From NCBI GenBank assembly GCA_031761405.1, contig JASEVX010000001.1, positions 117,404,609 to 117,468,608 of the forward strand: a stretch of DNA of 64,000 nt, in the 5' to 3' direction. Both the position numbers and the translations under genes were made by a program. Below the pieces are notes generated by a model. It saw only the letters and a program-made list of their open reading frames with translations, was not told the origin of the DNA and did no database searches. This DNA comes from Serripes groenlandicus (Eukaryota; Mollusca; Bivalvia; Cardiida; Cardiidae). Of the stretch, positions 39,601 through 44,649 are shown piece by piece. How positions within the stretch are numbered: the first letter of the stretch is position 1; each line of letters opens with the position of its first letter.

Positions 39601-40110
39601 ATCTACACAATATAAAGATTGATTTAATGTTCTTACCTATGAGACCGACCAAAAGCAGCAAAGAAAATGCACTGACGATGCCAATGAATCTCTGTTTATT
39701 TTTGTAGGACAACGGGTTATACTCATTATCATGGACCTCTTTCTTGATATGTGGAGGAACGGTGAACTTTTGGCACATTTTACGACATCTACACAACAGT
39801 GTCTGTATCTGTATGGGAGAATATTTATATCTGAAATTAAACGATCCATATTCTTTCAGCACGGAGCAAGGTAGTTCAACATTAGCATCTACCAATGCGA
39901 AGGTCGTAGAACCAAAGGTTATCTCTGACGACTGCGTCCTGTCATTCGATGAGTGATTATACGTAATTGATCCCTTAGAAGTCGCTCCGATCTGTTTGTT
40001 ACCAACTGTCGTCTGCTCAAAGTCGACTTCCGGTTTCGCCATCATTTTAACATATTTTGCAAGATCATAACTGTGTGTGTTCGTAGCTGTTTCCGGTCCG
40101 ATGGTGGTAT
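3559..40110 (-). CDS. Class A peptide-type GPCR gene, spliced, 5' end not found
   Basis: A seven-transmembrane receptor expected at the plasma membrane, coupling an extracellular ligand (probably a neuropeptide) to G proteins. Seven exons on the minus strand join with consistent phases (1, 0, 2, 0, 2, 0) and give about 437 codons. Visible hallmarks in order: GN at the TM1 asparagine site formed across a splice junction, SLSCSDLLLL in TM2, a Cys before TM3, SFERYYAICHPL at the end of TM3 (also split by an intron), VTWAASL in TM4, a Cys in ECL2, a Pro and FTYGR in TM5, ILCWGPP in TM6, and ALDPYLF in TM7. The family level (rhodopsin-like, peptide group) is secure. The ligand is not; the pattern recalls orexin/CCK/trissin-like receptors, but that is an impression. 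Introns are stuffed with mobile elements. The first exon and promoter are not identified. Confidence 0.9.
3698..3882 (-). CDS. GPCR exon: TM6, ECL3 and TM7
   Basis: The acceptor TGTTTTCAACAG is followed by TM6 (VIRILVLIVCIFILCWGPP, with the CWxP switch), ECL3 (SCIRRNRDD) and TM7 (EALTYISSALDPYLF). The NPxxY position reads DPYLF, so both the Asn and the Tyr are replaced. The exon ends at TCATC|GTAAGTA, a near-perfect donor, with two bases of a Ser codon (phase 2). It is 185 nt. Confidence 0.93.
4073..4325 (+). mobile_element. MITE, TGAGCCGTTCCACGAGAAA family (copy 1)
   Basis: A palindromic non-coding element bounded by TGAGCCGTTTCACGAGAAAA and its inverse TCGTGGGAGGGCTCA. Internal blocks ACTCTGCGAAATGTATCGAC and GCAGACACC recur in the copies at 6084, 32500 and 39130. 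It is about 253 bp. Confidence 0.8.
4374..4565 (+). mobile_element. MITE, CCCTTTCCCTC family
   Basis: Terminal TTATCCCTTTCCCACATACA and TGTGGTAATGGGTTA are inverted. The interior has CTGCAGCAGACGACTTTGA and its inverse arm TCTGCTGCAGAGACGTC, plus GCAATTTCTCCTTTTGTCAC. It is about 190 bp. Confidence 0.75.
5220..5322 (+). repeat. Direct repeat, left copy
   Basis: ACGGCGATGCGAGCGTTTAA and CACTGAGCTCTGCGTA recur at 5664-5744, so this ~90-bp block is duplicated on both sides of a tRNA-like SINE relic. Confidence 0.75.
5455..5545 (-). mobile_element. tRNA-like SINE head or tRNA pseudogene
   Basis: On the minus strand a degenerate A-box-like segment near GAGGTGCAATGGAGAGCG is followed about 45 bases later by a B-box-like GCGAGTTCGAGTCC. 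The acceptor stem does not pair well, so a functional tRNA is unlikely. Confidence 0.5.
5664..5744 (+). repeat. Direct repeat, right copy
   Basis: Second copy of the ACGGCGATGCGAGCGTTTAA block. It lacks about 20 bases (the GTCTGTCAAAACACCC part) present in the left copy. Confidence 0.75.
6084..6335 (+). mobile_element. MITE, TGAGCCGTTCCACGAGAAA family (copy 2)
   Basis: The clearest copy: TGAGCCGTTCCACGAGAAAA at the left end and the inverse TCTCGTGGAACGGCTCA at the right, with inner arms ACTCTGCGTAATGTATCGAC and its inverse. The open frames across it are by-products of the palindrome, not a gene. Confidence 0.85.
6490..6605 (+). repeat. Two-copy local tandem repeat
   Basis: CAACCGAGTTCTTGCCATAC and CAACCGAGTTCATGCCATAC head two ~80-bp diverged copies. 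Confidence 0.65.
7234..7306 (-). CDS. GPCR micro-exon: basic third intracellular loop
   Basis: This 73-nt exon lies between CTTCCAG and AAAAAG|GTAATT. Its single first base completes an Arg codon left by the TM5 exon, and its 24 codons are highly basic, ending DADNYNTRKK. It runs directly into VIRILVLIV of the next exon, reproducing the usual basic ICL3 to TM6 boundary. Skipping it would join phase 2 to phase 0 and hit a stop, so it is required for a functional reading frame. Confidence 0.88.
7307..9038 (-). other. GPCR intron between TM5 and ICL3 exons
   Basis: AT-rich, with no recognisable mobile element or coding block. A short CT-poor stretch near 8640-8720 (repeated ACGCACGGACGAACGA) may be a repeat remnant. 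Confidence 0.5.
9039..9250 (-). CDS. GPCR exon: ECL2 and TM5
   Basis: The acceptor TTTTACATTACAG precedes KYYLPAGMNRKECSQQ, whose Cys is the probable disulfide partner of the TM3 cysteine. An acidic stretch SDDD leads into TM5 (LYFIYFLGILFILPVLVM) with the conserved Pro, then FTYGRSCYVLWKS with the TM5 Tyr. The donor ACACAG|GTAAGG is in phase 2. It is 212 nt. Confidence 0.92.
9251..10589 (-). other. GPCR intron between TM4 and TM5 exons
   Basis: Contains one AACTCTTTCAGCG-family MITE (10094-10307); the rest is unremarkable AT-rich sequence. Confidence 0.55.
10094..10307 (+). mobile_element. MITE, TTAACTCTTTCAGCG family (copy 1)
   Basis: Termini TTAACTCTTTCAGCG and CGCTGAAAGAGTTAA are inverted repeats. 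The core has a palindrome CAGCTCGTAACGAGCTG flanked by inverted GATTCAGGTGAGT / ACCTGAAATC arms. It is 214 bp. Related copies lie at 19890, 21189 and 55026. Confidence 0.85.
10590..10713 (-). CDS. GPCR exon: completion of ERY, ICL2 and TM4
   Basis: The acceptor TTGTTTTCAG adds one base that completes Arg, giving ERYYAICHPL. ICL2 (VVQYRCTWIRARN) and TM4 follow (IIMVTWAASLFLALPTVF), with the conserved TM4 Trp. The donor ATGACA|GTAAGT is in phase 0. It is 124 nt. The intron to the upstream exon is 11.2 kb and contains the minisatellite and the two 254-bp MITEs. Confidence 0.92.
11387..11680 (-). mobile_element. tRNA-headed SINE with 14-bp target site duplication
   Basis: On the minus strand a 76-nt tRNA-like head occupies 11680-11605, with GCCGAGC and GCTCGGC able to pair as an acceptor stem and a B-box GAGTTCGAACCC. 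The body leads to a 3' tail that contains GTGATATGACTGAC and AAAACGGCGTTAAAGCCC. The direct repeat ATGTACGTAAGTAA flanks it exactly (11373-11386 and 11681-11694). A second copy lies at about 25949-26249 in the other orientation. Confidence 0.9.
12906..13130 (+). mobile_element. MITE, CCCTTTCCCTC family (full copy)
   Basis: TTAACCCTTTCCCTCATA at the left and its inverse TATGAGGGAAAGGGTTAA at the right bound 225 bp. The inner arms CTCTGCAGCAGACAG and GTCGTCTGCTGCAGA are also inverted, and the centre AGAAATTGCTC...GAGCAATTTCT forms a hairpin. It has no coding capacity. Confidence 0.9.
13228..15007 (+). repeat. 47-bp minisatellite, about 38 copies
   Basis: The unit runs TTGAATTGAGGTTTACCGCC then TGGGTAAACAAACCAGTACC and (A/G)GACCAG. 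Most units are 47 bp; two near 13710 and 14035 carry small deletions. Variable sites (GGG/GAG/GCT before TAAAC, CAGA/CGGA near the end) distinguish unit types. The segment TGGGTAAACAAACCAGTAC is also part of nearby SINEs. The apparent repeat proteins read across it are artefacts, since 47 is not a multiple of three. Confidence 0.97.
14985..15080 (-). mobile_element. SINE head fragment abutting the minisatellite
   Basis: Directly after the last unit comes AAATGTGTCACCGTGATCAC, then an inverse B-box (TTGGATCGAACTTATGACGC) and GCTAACGATTG, matching the tRNA-like heads of the SINEs at 37448 and 40735. The array therefore sits within, or grew out of, a minus-strand SINE copy. Confidence 0.7.
16171..16424 (+). 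mobile_element. 254-bp MITE, ATATCGAGGGCTTGGCG family (copy 1)
   Basis: Inverted termini ATATCGAGGGCTTGGCGTGA and its inverse frame a non-coding interior, with second-level arms around TGCAAATTTAGGTGC and GCACCTAAATTT. The likely target duplication is TA. Copy 2 at 20631 is exactly the same length. Confidence 0.92.
16850..18250 (-). pseudogene. Decayed copy of a multi-copy protein gene (family unnamed)
   Basis: On the minus strand, blocks in shifting frames recall a large protein that I know as multi-copy in bivalve and cnidarian genomes. In order: ITDTYLPHSIKSYERIRRGA and SWNWKGFLGNEENKKQL (18120-17990), SQEEADIRIF (17818), SPDTFVLIPFA (~17730), ILPAIHSLTG (~17370), VDMRLLPSCTTSLDMHIR (~17150), RLKENW (~17050) and DPQDMVEILLRRSL (~16980). 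Several stops and frameshifts separate them, and a SINE at 17487-17681 splits the sequence between SPDTFVL and the rest. It may extend upstream to about 18700. I do not know its function. Repeated dispersal suggests a mobile or retro-copied origin. Confidence 0.65.
17487..17681 (-). mobile_element. tRNA-headed SINE inside the pseudogene, 14-bp TSD
   Basis: The minus-strand head reads GTGGTACAGAGGTAGAGCAT (A box) and later CCCAGGTTCGAATCCCGTGC (B box), with an AAATAAATAAG tail. The direct repeat TAAGTATGTACCTA flanks it at 17473-17486 and 17682-17695. It is 195 bp. The SINE inserted after or during decay of the surrounding gene copy. Confidence 0.88.
19890..20095 (+). mobile_element. MITE, TTAACTCTTTCAGCG family (copy 2, worn ends)
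   Basis: TTTCAGCGCCAATGGCAATA at the left and CGGTGCTGAAAGAGTG at the right. The core palindrome is altered to CAGCTCGTATCCAGCTG. Confidence 0.8.
20631..20884 (+). mobile_element. 254-bp MITE, ATATCGAGGGCTTGGCG family (copy 2)
   Basis: Same termini and internal arms as copy 1 at 16171, same length and orientation, about 4.2 kb away in the same intron. Confidence 0.92.
21189..21400 (+). mobile_element. MITE, TTAACTCTTTCAGCG family (copy 3)
   Basis: Starts TTAACTCTTTCAGCGCCAAA, has the core CAGCTCGTAACGAGCTG and ends near CAATTCGGCGCTGAG. The right terminus is worn. Confidence 0.85.
21629..21809 (+). mobile_element. MITE, CCCTTTCCCTC family (short copy)
   Basis: TTAACCCTTTTCTAAATA and GTGGGAACGGGTTAA bound a 181-bp copy with the conserved GTCGTCTGCTGCAGAT arm. 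It lies 101 bp downstream (minus sense) of the TM3 exon donor. Confidence 0.78.
21911..22032 (-). CDS. GPCR exon: ECL1 and TM3 up to the E-R of the DRY motif
   Basis: After an acceptor ending TTTTACAG the exon reads VTEYFHLGDVFTEFTCRL, then a TM3 helix (FTLICSVLTLTVISFER). The Cys in FTC is the expected TM3 disulfide cysteine. The donor GAAAG|GTATGG splits the Arg codon of the ERY motif in phase 2. It is 122 nt. Half of a MITE and the helicase-bearing element lie immediately upstream, within about 700 bp. Confidence 0.92.
22121..22216 (+). mobile_element. Half MITE, CCCTTTCCCTC family
   Basis: TTAACCCTTTCCCTCATTTA to CCCAAAACGAGCAA matches the left half of the 12906 copy and stops at that element's palindromic centre, exactly where the helicase-bearing element begins. 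The other half is not seen on the far side. Confidence 0.75.
22217..22724. mobile_element. TIR element carrying a PIF1-like helicase fragment
   Basis: The left end AAGTACCTGCGATCGACATT and then TTCGG(A)ATGGTTCG...CGTTGCG is repeated inverted at the right end (about 22675-22724). Similarity continues inwards through ATTGCGATTATTTTCC. Close to the right end a diverged tandem copy of the terminal block (CCGAATAATTCCGAAATG, 22632-22650) is also present. The interior is largely the helicase reading frame below. No transposase is visible, so it would be non-autonomous. The superfamily is unknown. Confidence 0.7.
22270..22556 (-). pseudogene. PIF1-family helicase N-terminal fragment
   Basis: From an ATG at 22556 the frame reads MDINQGKALMHAIHGDN, then a Walker A P-loop LITGFPGSGKSYLMCKIAED, GKVVKITASTGVASVNL and STIHKSVG. 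These are motifs I and Ia of the PIF1/RRM3 superfamily 1 DNA helicases, which unwind DNA 5' to 3'. About 85 residues match. The frame then passes into terminal-repeat sequence (RKIIAISLTIPQ...), so the Walker B and all later motifs are missing and it cannot be an active helicase alone. It could be a captured exon or the remnant of a larger element. Confidence 0.75.
22890..22960 (+). mobile_element. Half copy of the palindromic AGGGACTTGCTCCTC MITE
   Basis: ATGCATGGTAGGTCATATCT and GAGGAGCAAGTCCCTGTGGT match one arm of the full palindrome at 33237. The TCTATTTTTAGAGGA segment is duplicated. Confidence 0.75.
23298..23321 (+). repeat. GC-rich hairpin
   Basis: GACGCCGCG and CGCGGCGTC form a perfect 9-bp stem around a 6-nt loop. 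It stands out in AT-rich surroundings. It may be the end of a repeat element. Confidence 0.7.
25949..26249 (+). mobile_element. tRNA-headed SINE, same family as 11387
   Basis: The plus-strand head reads TAGTGGGTAGCGAAGCGGGC and GTTGCGAGTTCGACCTCCGG, followed by a body matching the 11387 copy (TGACAAAAGTCACTGTGACC) and the tail GCCGTGATATGACTGAAATG and AAAACGGCGTTAAAT. TTTCTTAA flanks both sides (25941-25948, 26250-26257). Confidence 0.85.
26897..27018 (-). CDS. GPCR exon: TM1 end, ICL1 and TM2
   Basis: The acceptor ATCTTTCCACAG supplies GA, which completes the Gly codon begun in the upstream exon and creates the class A GN motif (GNIATIVGLLNW). The exon continues through KHTSPTFAF and SLSCSDLLLLCICMPLK, carrying the conserved TM2 Asp, and ends at AAAG|GTAATG in phase 0. 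It is 122 nt. The splice across about 12.6 kb to 39637 restores a continuous TM1, which is strong support for the joining. Confidence 0.92.
29258..29330 (-). mobile_element. tRNA-like SINE head or tRNA pseudogene
   Basis: Minus strand GCTGCAGTGGTAGAGCGTCA resembles an A box and GGCTCGGGTTCGAGTTCAAC a B box. The acceptor stem is not convincing. Confidence 0.5.
29965..29989 (+). repeat. Short hairpin at a repeat edge
   Basis: AGTCGCCGGGC and GCCTGCGACT pair around AGAA with one bulge. It lies at the left edge of the 1.4-kb repeat that follows. Confidence 0.5.
30015..31425 (+). repeat. 1.4-kb interspersed repeat, plus copy
   Basis: Matches 57325-58933 in inverse orientation along its length: ATTATTATTAGAAA, ACATATTACAATTG, TTTTGACTCGCATTTATG, GGTAAAATGACGTGCTATTG, CTTGACCCACCCCTGA and GGCGACATTGATGCGTTGCA all recur there. 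The central portion (30225-30340) differs. No reading frame of note; nature unknown. Confidence 0.85.
31440..32205 (-). repeat. AACAAGAGG-type long repeat with ~163-bp internal units
   Basis: In plus orientation it begins TTTTTAGTTCACCTTAGCAC, with a TCCGTCGTGCGTC-rich stretch (31535-31610), then three ~163-bp units keyed by GCCATG(T/C)TGATTGGT, and ends CATGGTCCTCTTGTTAAG. Units share TTTTCAAATAATTTTG(T/C)AGA. This repeat type is familiar from bivalve genomes; coding is not apparent. Confidence 0.8.
32500..32692 (+). mobile_element. Truncated MITE, TGAGCCGTTCCACGAGAAA family
   Basis: Holds GGCCGACACATTCCCTCTAA, TGATTCCTGAAACAGAAAC, AGGAGGCGAAAAGTG and GCTTAGGCTGATCCGGGTCG, as in the copies at 6084 and 39130. 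The left arm is missing. Confidence 0.75.
33237..33343. mobile_element. Near-perfect palindromic MITE (~107 bp)
   Basis: Arms TCACAGGGACTTGCTCCTCT and its inverse AGAGGAGCATGTCCCTGTGA, with an inner ATAGATATGACCTAC / GTAGGTCATATATAT pairing, meet at ATGCATCTATGCAT. The whole element can fold into one long hairpin. Confidence 0.9.
33783..34300 (+). repeat. AACAAGAGG-type long repeat, plus copy
   Basis: Starts GAGCCATGTTGACCCTTAAT with CGATCAC, and ends AACGACGGACGAAGGACAGA then CACATTGAGCCTTAG. The termini correspond to the inverse of the 31440 copy. Internal units are diverged. Confidence 0.65.
35640..36350 (+). repeat. Degenerate minisatellite rich in GTAGCAGTAGCTGG
   Basis: Some 15 imperfect units of about 40-50 bp contain variants of AGCTGGTAATTCTGGTTTGT and GTGTTGTAGTA. 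A ~90-bp block (TGATAATTCTGGTTTGTAGC to AGTACTACTGGTT) is repeated in tandem at 36130 and 36210. Confidence 0.85.
37128..37335 (-). mobile_element. Worn tRNA-headed SINE
   Basis: Plus-strand view: tail GGGTTTAAACGCCGTTAACA and TTCAGTTATATCACAGCGAC, middle CTGGGTAAGCAAACTAGTAC, and an inverse tRNA-like head (GCGATTGGGGATCG...CCACTCGGTCACGGCGGAT). Confidence 0.75.
37448..37592 (-). mobile_element. tRNA-headed SINE with intact Pol III boxes
   Basis: Minus strand: TGGTCGAGTGGTTAGCGTCG (A box) and CCGGGTTCGATCCCCAGTCG (B box), then CACTACGGTCATGG and TACTGGTTTGTTTACCCAGG, where it stops; the conserved tail is absent. The last 20 bases equal part of the 47-bp minisatellite unit. Confidence 0.85.
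37830..38600 (+). repeat. 53-bp minisatellite with a diverged left half
   Basis: From about 38230 the unit GCCGATGATAGGCGGATTTA then CGTCCATGTACAGTGAGACG and ATACACATACTAT repeats every 53 bp about seven times (38344 to 38397 confirms the spacing). To the left, units are 55-65 bp and diverged. The long minus-strand open frames over it follow from the repeat and are not a gene. Confidence 0.93.
39130..39378 (+). mobile_element. MITE, TGAGCCGTTCCACGAGAAA family (copy 3)
   Basis: Contains ACCAACATTATGGCCTCTGC, GTAATGTATCGACCCAGA, TGATTCCTGAAACAGGAAA and ends GCGGGACGGCTCATT. The left terminus is altered. It lies 259 bp from the GPCR N-terminal exon donor. Confidence 0.8.
39637..40110 (-). CDS. 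GPCR exon: long extracellular N-terminus and first half of TM1
   Basis: The frame is open from a TCTTTCACAG acceptor just above 40110 to a donor ATAG|GTAAGA at 39637, leaving one base of a Gly codon. It encodes about 157 residues. The first ~130 are hydrophilic with an NHS sequon and a cysteine cluster (LLCRCRKMC); the last ~20 (FIGIVSAFSLLLLVGLI) are the start of TM1. A Met pair lies at 40045-40040, and the open frame continues upstream of it to the acceptor, so either this Met is the start after a 5' UTR exon or an upstream coding exon with phase 1 exists. No signal peptide is visible here. The N-terminus is long for a peptide receptor and I recognise no domain in it. Confidence 0.85.
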
Positions 40111-41690
40111 CTGTGAAAGAGATATGACATTAAAACACTTCACATGTTGTGTATAGCCTTTTAAGATAAACGATAGTGTTGCATGGTAATAGCTCACGAT
40201 AATGTGGTCTATAGTTCATTACAATTAATACATCACAATACCAGGCTAGTAAGCAGTGAAAGAAGCATTCCCGTATTTTCTACCATGTGCATCTATCATG
40301 TGTAAGAAAACAAAATGTACTTGTCTTATTAGTCATTGGAGGGATCATCAATATATATTATCTATTTACGGTACATACTTCAAATTGCTTCAAAACGGTT
40401 TGTGTGGCGTACTTTAATTTGCATGTTTTAGGTACACGGAAAGCTTAGTGTAATAATGCTTTTACAAGTAAACAAGCATGGTTCCCGGACTTCAACAAAT
40501 GATATGGTCCAATTTCATTGGAATTTAAAGATGAACATTTTCCCCATTCTTGTTGTAATAAATAAGGTGAGTTTGGTGTCCTTCTTTCTCCTAAAGTTTT
40601 TCTTTCCTCGAATAAGTCTAGTTCACGTATAAGTTTTCTATGTTGGCAGGATAACTTTTTTCTCCAGAGATATAAGTCGACATTTAGACAATTGAACGAC
40701 AATGACAAAAGCAGAATCACGATGGGGTACCGTTTTGTGTTATTGGGGTTTTACGCCGTTTTCATAATTATTTTAGTTATATTACGGCGATAATTCACTT
40801 ATTCAGGATACCTGGGTAAACATACCAGTACTAGGGTAGGACATGTGCCTTGACTGGGCATCGAACCCGGGACAGCCGGTTCCAGAACCCGACGCTAACC
40901 ACTCGGCCACGGCGGATTCCTAACGATGGAATAAAGGTCTAGACAAGTCTCCGAAATGTATTTTGTAGCAATAGCGACTGACTGGTACACCATCTGGTTA
41001 AACTGCAATATTTGATCTTCTGTAGGCATCATGTTAAATTTTTGACATGTGTTCCTCGGTTTAACATATACGCGGGGTGATGAGGGGTAATTGATATATT
41101 CCAGATTAATAGAATAACTCTTTCCTATTTATGATTTAATTCAATACAAATTAAAAAACGGTAGATAATTCCCAAATGATTCATTTCCTATGAAATATCG
41201 GTATCCAAAGAAAAGAGCTGGGGAAACTTGGTTTAGTATCAAGACTGTACACGAACGGGAAGAAAATAAGACATTAATTACTCTTTGTGGCAAAAACCAT
41301 TAGCCAGAAATTAAACCAGAGTCGGTAATCTGAAAACGTGCGGGCTTATGGCGTGATACTTCTAAATAAGGAAAACAAACAGTACTTTGAATCAAATTTG
41401 CATCCAGACTTCCACTAAACTGAACTCTTAAAACATGCTGCTGAAGGCAGGTTAATGTTGAAAAATCAGAAATCAGAAATCGATCACATAATCAGTGTCT
41501 CGTCCATTTGTGTTCAAACCTATTCGTATGTCCAAACGTTGTTCTGACTGCTGATATCTTCCACACTTTTAACCTGAGTAAGATAACGTTCTTGGTAGTT
41601 GATATGGTGATATAAACAGGTCGATTTATAATCCGACATATAAGCAATAAAGTAAAATGTATATAACATACATTAATCTTTTGGTCGGCG
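40111..41690. other. Upstream of the last recognised GPCR exon
   Basis: Expected to hold an upstream GPCR exon or its promoter, but apart from the SINE at 40735 I could not identify one. A hydrophobic open stretch on the minus strand near 40720 lacks an ATG and was not accepted. Confidence 0.4.
40735..40922 (-). mobile_element. tRNA-headed SINE with tail
   Basis: Plus-strand view: tail GGGGTTTTACGCCGTTTTCA and TTTAGTTATATTACGGCGAT, middle ACCTGGGTAAACATACCAGT, and inverse head GGGCATCGAACCCGGG...GCTAACCACTCGGCCACGG. ACGATGG occurs on both sides (40719, 40923), a possible 7-bp target duplication. Confidence 0.85.
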
Positions 41691-44640
41691 TAAAGGGTCT
41701 AATTCCATCGTCGTTTCGGAGTTCAGGCTATATCTTCACATTGTCCATATTGCAACGTGACTTGTTTTTTCAGATACTCTGTGGACATGTCGAAACTAAC
41801 CCAGGTTCCCACTAAGACGTTATTCCATGTAGCATTATTTCAAACATGCAATTAAACATAGTATTCGTTACAAAATTGATTATATATCAGAGCAATTTTC
41901 TGATTCCGAGATTATTACATCTTGATGAAAATATTCAATATCAAAATCTCGAGATTGAATCGCATGCTAGTTCTATGTATAGAAATTAACCTGCACCCAA
42001 TTCAGGTGGTCTACTTGTTTAAATGACTAATAAACTCGTCTCCAATCGAAAATCAGACATAGAACTAAACTTAATCCAATGTATATGGGTTAAAATCAAA
42101 TGCAGATCCTTTAACTTCCTATAACGGACTGCATACAGTCTATGAACATTATGCAGCTTTTTGGTATATGTTTAACATAAGCCTTGAACGAGATTTCGAA
42201 TCCCCTTATAATATAACAGTTGTTGTGGATCTTAATCAAAATTTACTAAATTCAAATAAAATGTTCGAATGATATTATTTCAATTAACAACCTTAGCAAT
42301 GTTATAAAAATACCTACTTGTATTTCTAATAATTATGCACCATTACTTGATCCAATATTTGTTTCCAATATGTCACAAACCCAGATAGATTAGACGTAGC
42401 AAATAAGATAATTTATCATTAAGCTACTCTAATACTAATTGATTTTGTCAATACAGTATACCTATTTCTCTGTTTCAAACGTTGAGCACACCTTTATAAT
42501 AAAGCTAATTTTGGTGATCTTTATCTATTAGTTGACAACTAAAGCTGACATTTTATTGGTACATTTAACCCTTTCCCTCATATATAAGCTTTCTGACGCC
42601 TCTGCAGCAGAGGGCGTTTTGAAAACATAGTGACAAAAGAAGAAATTGCATAAAACGTCCAAGTTCTCCTTTTTTTTGTCACAATGTTTTCCACTTTTTG
42701 GCATAGGTTATCCATTCAATTATGGAGATTTTCTATGTTTTGACGAAATACGTTCAAAGTCGTCTGCTGCAGAATTGTCGTATGAGGGAAAGGGTTAACA
42801 TAAATTAAAGTATGAACTATTGAACACTATTGAATTTTATGTCAGAATGTATTATCCCAGACAGTCATTATTCGATCAATTCACAGACCGTGGTATGACT
42901 CCAACATAAGGCGATACGTAGACAACGTGCCAGACAAAAGTGCATTGCCACTAAACATGTACGTCTCTTTAATTAACTTGAAGAAGTACAGGAAATTAGA
43001 AAAAACAAAGTTAACAACTTTAAGAGATTTATGAGCAAAACCATTTCAGTATTTCAATATTGAAGACTCTTTAATTAATACACGTTCTGAAAATCCATAA
43101 AAGTATTTGAAATACCTTCGATGTTTTATCAGTAACAAACATAAATCAGATTCTATCCAAATCTTGAGGACTATGGAAAATAACTTTTATAGGTGAAGAA
43201 CAGACAGAATGTCTTAATGAATGTTTTACTTTTATTTCGACTATAGATAATTCCTTTGGATCTGTATCTTGTTTTCTTCCATTAAACTGAATGTCGTCTT
43301 TCAAATGTTAAAATGTTACTGATGTTGAAGGTATTATCAACTCTTAGTGTAAATAAATCTACAATGTATAGAATCTCCAAACCGTTATGGAAACTATTAA
43401 AAAGTAAGTGGAAACCCCACATTTGTTATGCCTTTAATAAAAAAGGAGACAGGTCTATCTAGCGACAGTAACGATCGACATTCTTCTTAGTTGAACTGTA
43501 TTGGTAAACTTATGAAAACATGTATCTACAACTATACACACAATTAAGTTAAATTTGATGGCTTAACATATAAAAACTATCAGGATTTTAAAAAGGTAAT
43601 TCCACAGCTCATCAACCATTTGAAATAATTCACCAAAGCATTCATTACGTCTAAAGAATCAAAACAAATTTTATGTTTGGTATTGTGTGACATTTCAAAA
43701 GCATTCGTCATATTCTAGCATAAATATCTACTCTTTACTCTCTAAACCAGCTAGGGATATGTGGCTCTCTTTTGAACTCGGTTGATGATTATCTGAAGCA
43801 CAGACAACAATCAGTTAACGTTTGCATAGTTACGACAATGTCAATGCCAATATATGCAGGTGTACCCCAGGAATCTCATGCTCCCCTTATCGTTTAGTGT
43901 ACACAAATTACGTACCCGAAAACCTCCCTAGTATGCATAGCCTACTCGCAGATGATAAAACTCCTTCTTGTTCAGTTTGTCAAAAAGCAGAAACATCTTG
44001 GCTTGAATTTTTCTGATAATGGACATAATTTCATTAGCTTGATGTGAGCTGTTGAATTTAATTTTCGACCCGATTCTTTGAAAAATATATTTTTTCCTTT
44101 TTGCGTCATATTCTTGAGCATGCACCTGTAGTTTGGGATAACTGCACTACCACGATAACACAGGATCTTTAAAAAATATCAAAGTATATAGCCGAAATAA
44201 TTCCGTCTGATATAACGAATTGTCAATTACGTAATGCTAAACATATCGACACAGTTGCTCATGGTACTAACATATTTGCGAACCCATTCACACCATCTAT
44301 TGTGTCACTATGGAATAATTTGCGTTTAGAATTGAAAAATATACAATCACTGCTTATGTTCAAGTTCAGCCTTTTGCAACGGTCCCACACTATTATTCCA
44401 TTGATAAACGTAAACTTTCAATACTTCACGCGAGACACCGCAATACTTGCAGTGACCTAAGGTTACATCTTTATACAAACCATCTTTCAAACACTGATGT
44501 ACATTATATTGAAGATATAGAGCAGTTTTTCTCCAAATGGAATCTATTAATTAACAAAGGTTACACATATTTCGTACACCTCACAAGCATCATCAACTAG
44601 GTGGTAACTAATTATTATTTGGATCACGAAACGTAAATTA
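41690..44640 (+). pseudogene. Decayed Jockey/CR1-type LINE (endonuclease and reverse transcriptase)
   Basis: A non-LTR retrotransposon relic in many broken frames. In order: a 2A-like LCGHVETNPGS (41777-41809); endonuclease-type blocks (NSGGLL, KSDIELNLIQCIWVKIK near 42050, VDLNQNLLNSN near 42235); a connecting region (PWYDSNIRRYVDNVPDKSA near 42885, LNECFTFISTIDNSFGSV near 43215); reverse transcriptase blocks (LCDISKAF near 43685, DDYLKHRQQSV near 43785, AGVPQES near 43855, LLADDKTPS near 43960); and the usual C-terminal WNNLRLELKN with FKFSLL near 44310-44375. It is interrupted by a MITE at 42565-42798. Stops and shifts make it inactive. Confidence 0.88.
42565..42798 (+). mobile_element. 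MITE, CCCTTTCCCTC family, inserted in the LINE
   Basis: TTAACCCTTTCCCTCATA and its inverse TATGAGGGAAAGGGTTAA bound 234 bp, closely matching the 12906 copy. It falls between the endonuclease and linker blocks of the LINE, so it is younger than the LINE insertion. Confidence 0.9.
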
Positions 44641-44649
44641 CGACGAAAC

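Larger units (their letters stand above)
27019..39636 (-). other. 12.6-kb GPCR intron inside TM1
   Basis: Contains a tRNA-like relic (29258), a 1.4-kb repeat (30015), two AACAAGAGG-type repeats (31440, 33783), MITEs (32500, 33237, 39130), two minisatellites (35640, 37830) and SINE copies (37128, 37448). 27060-29250 and 34300-35600 show no feature I can name. Confidence 0.65.

Noticed and set aside
40445..40720. Hydrophobic start VILLLSLSFNCLN as a GPCR signal-peptide exon
   Set aside because: No in-frame ATG before a stop, and no donor in phase 1 to match the 40110 acceptor.
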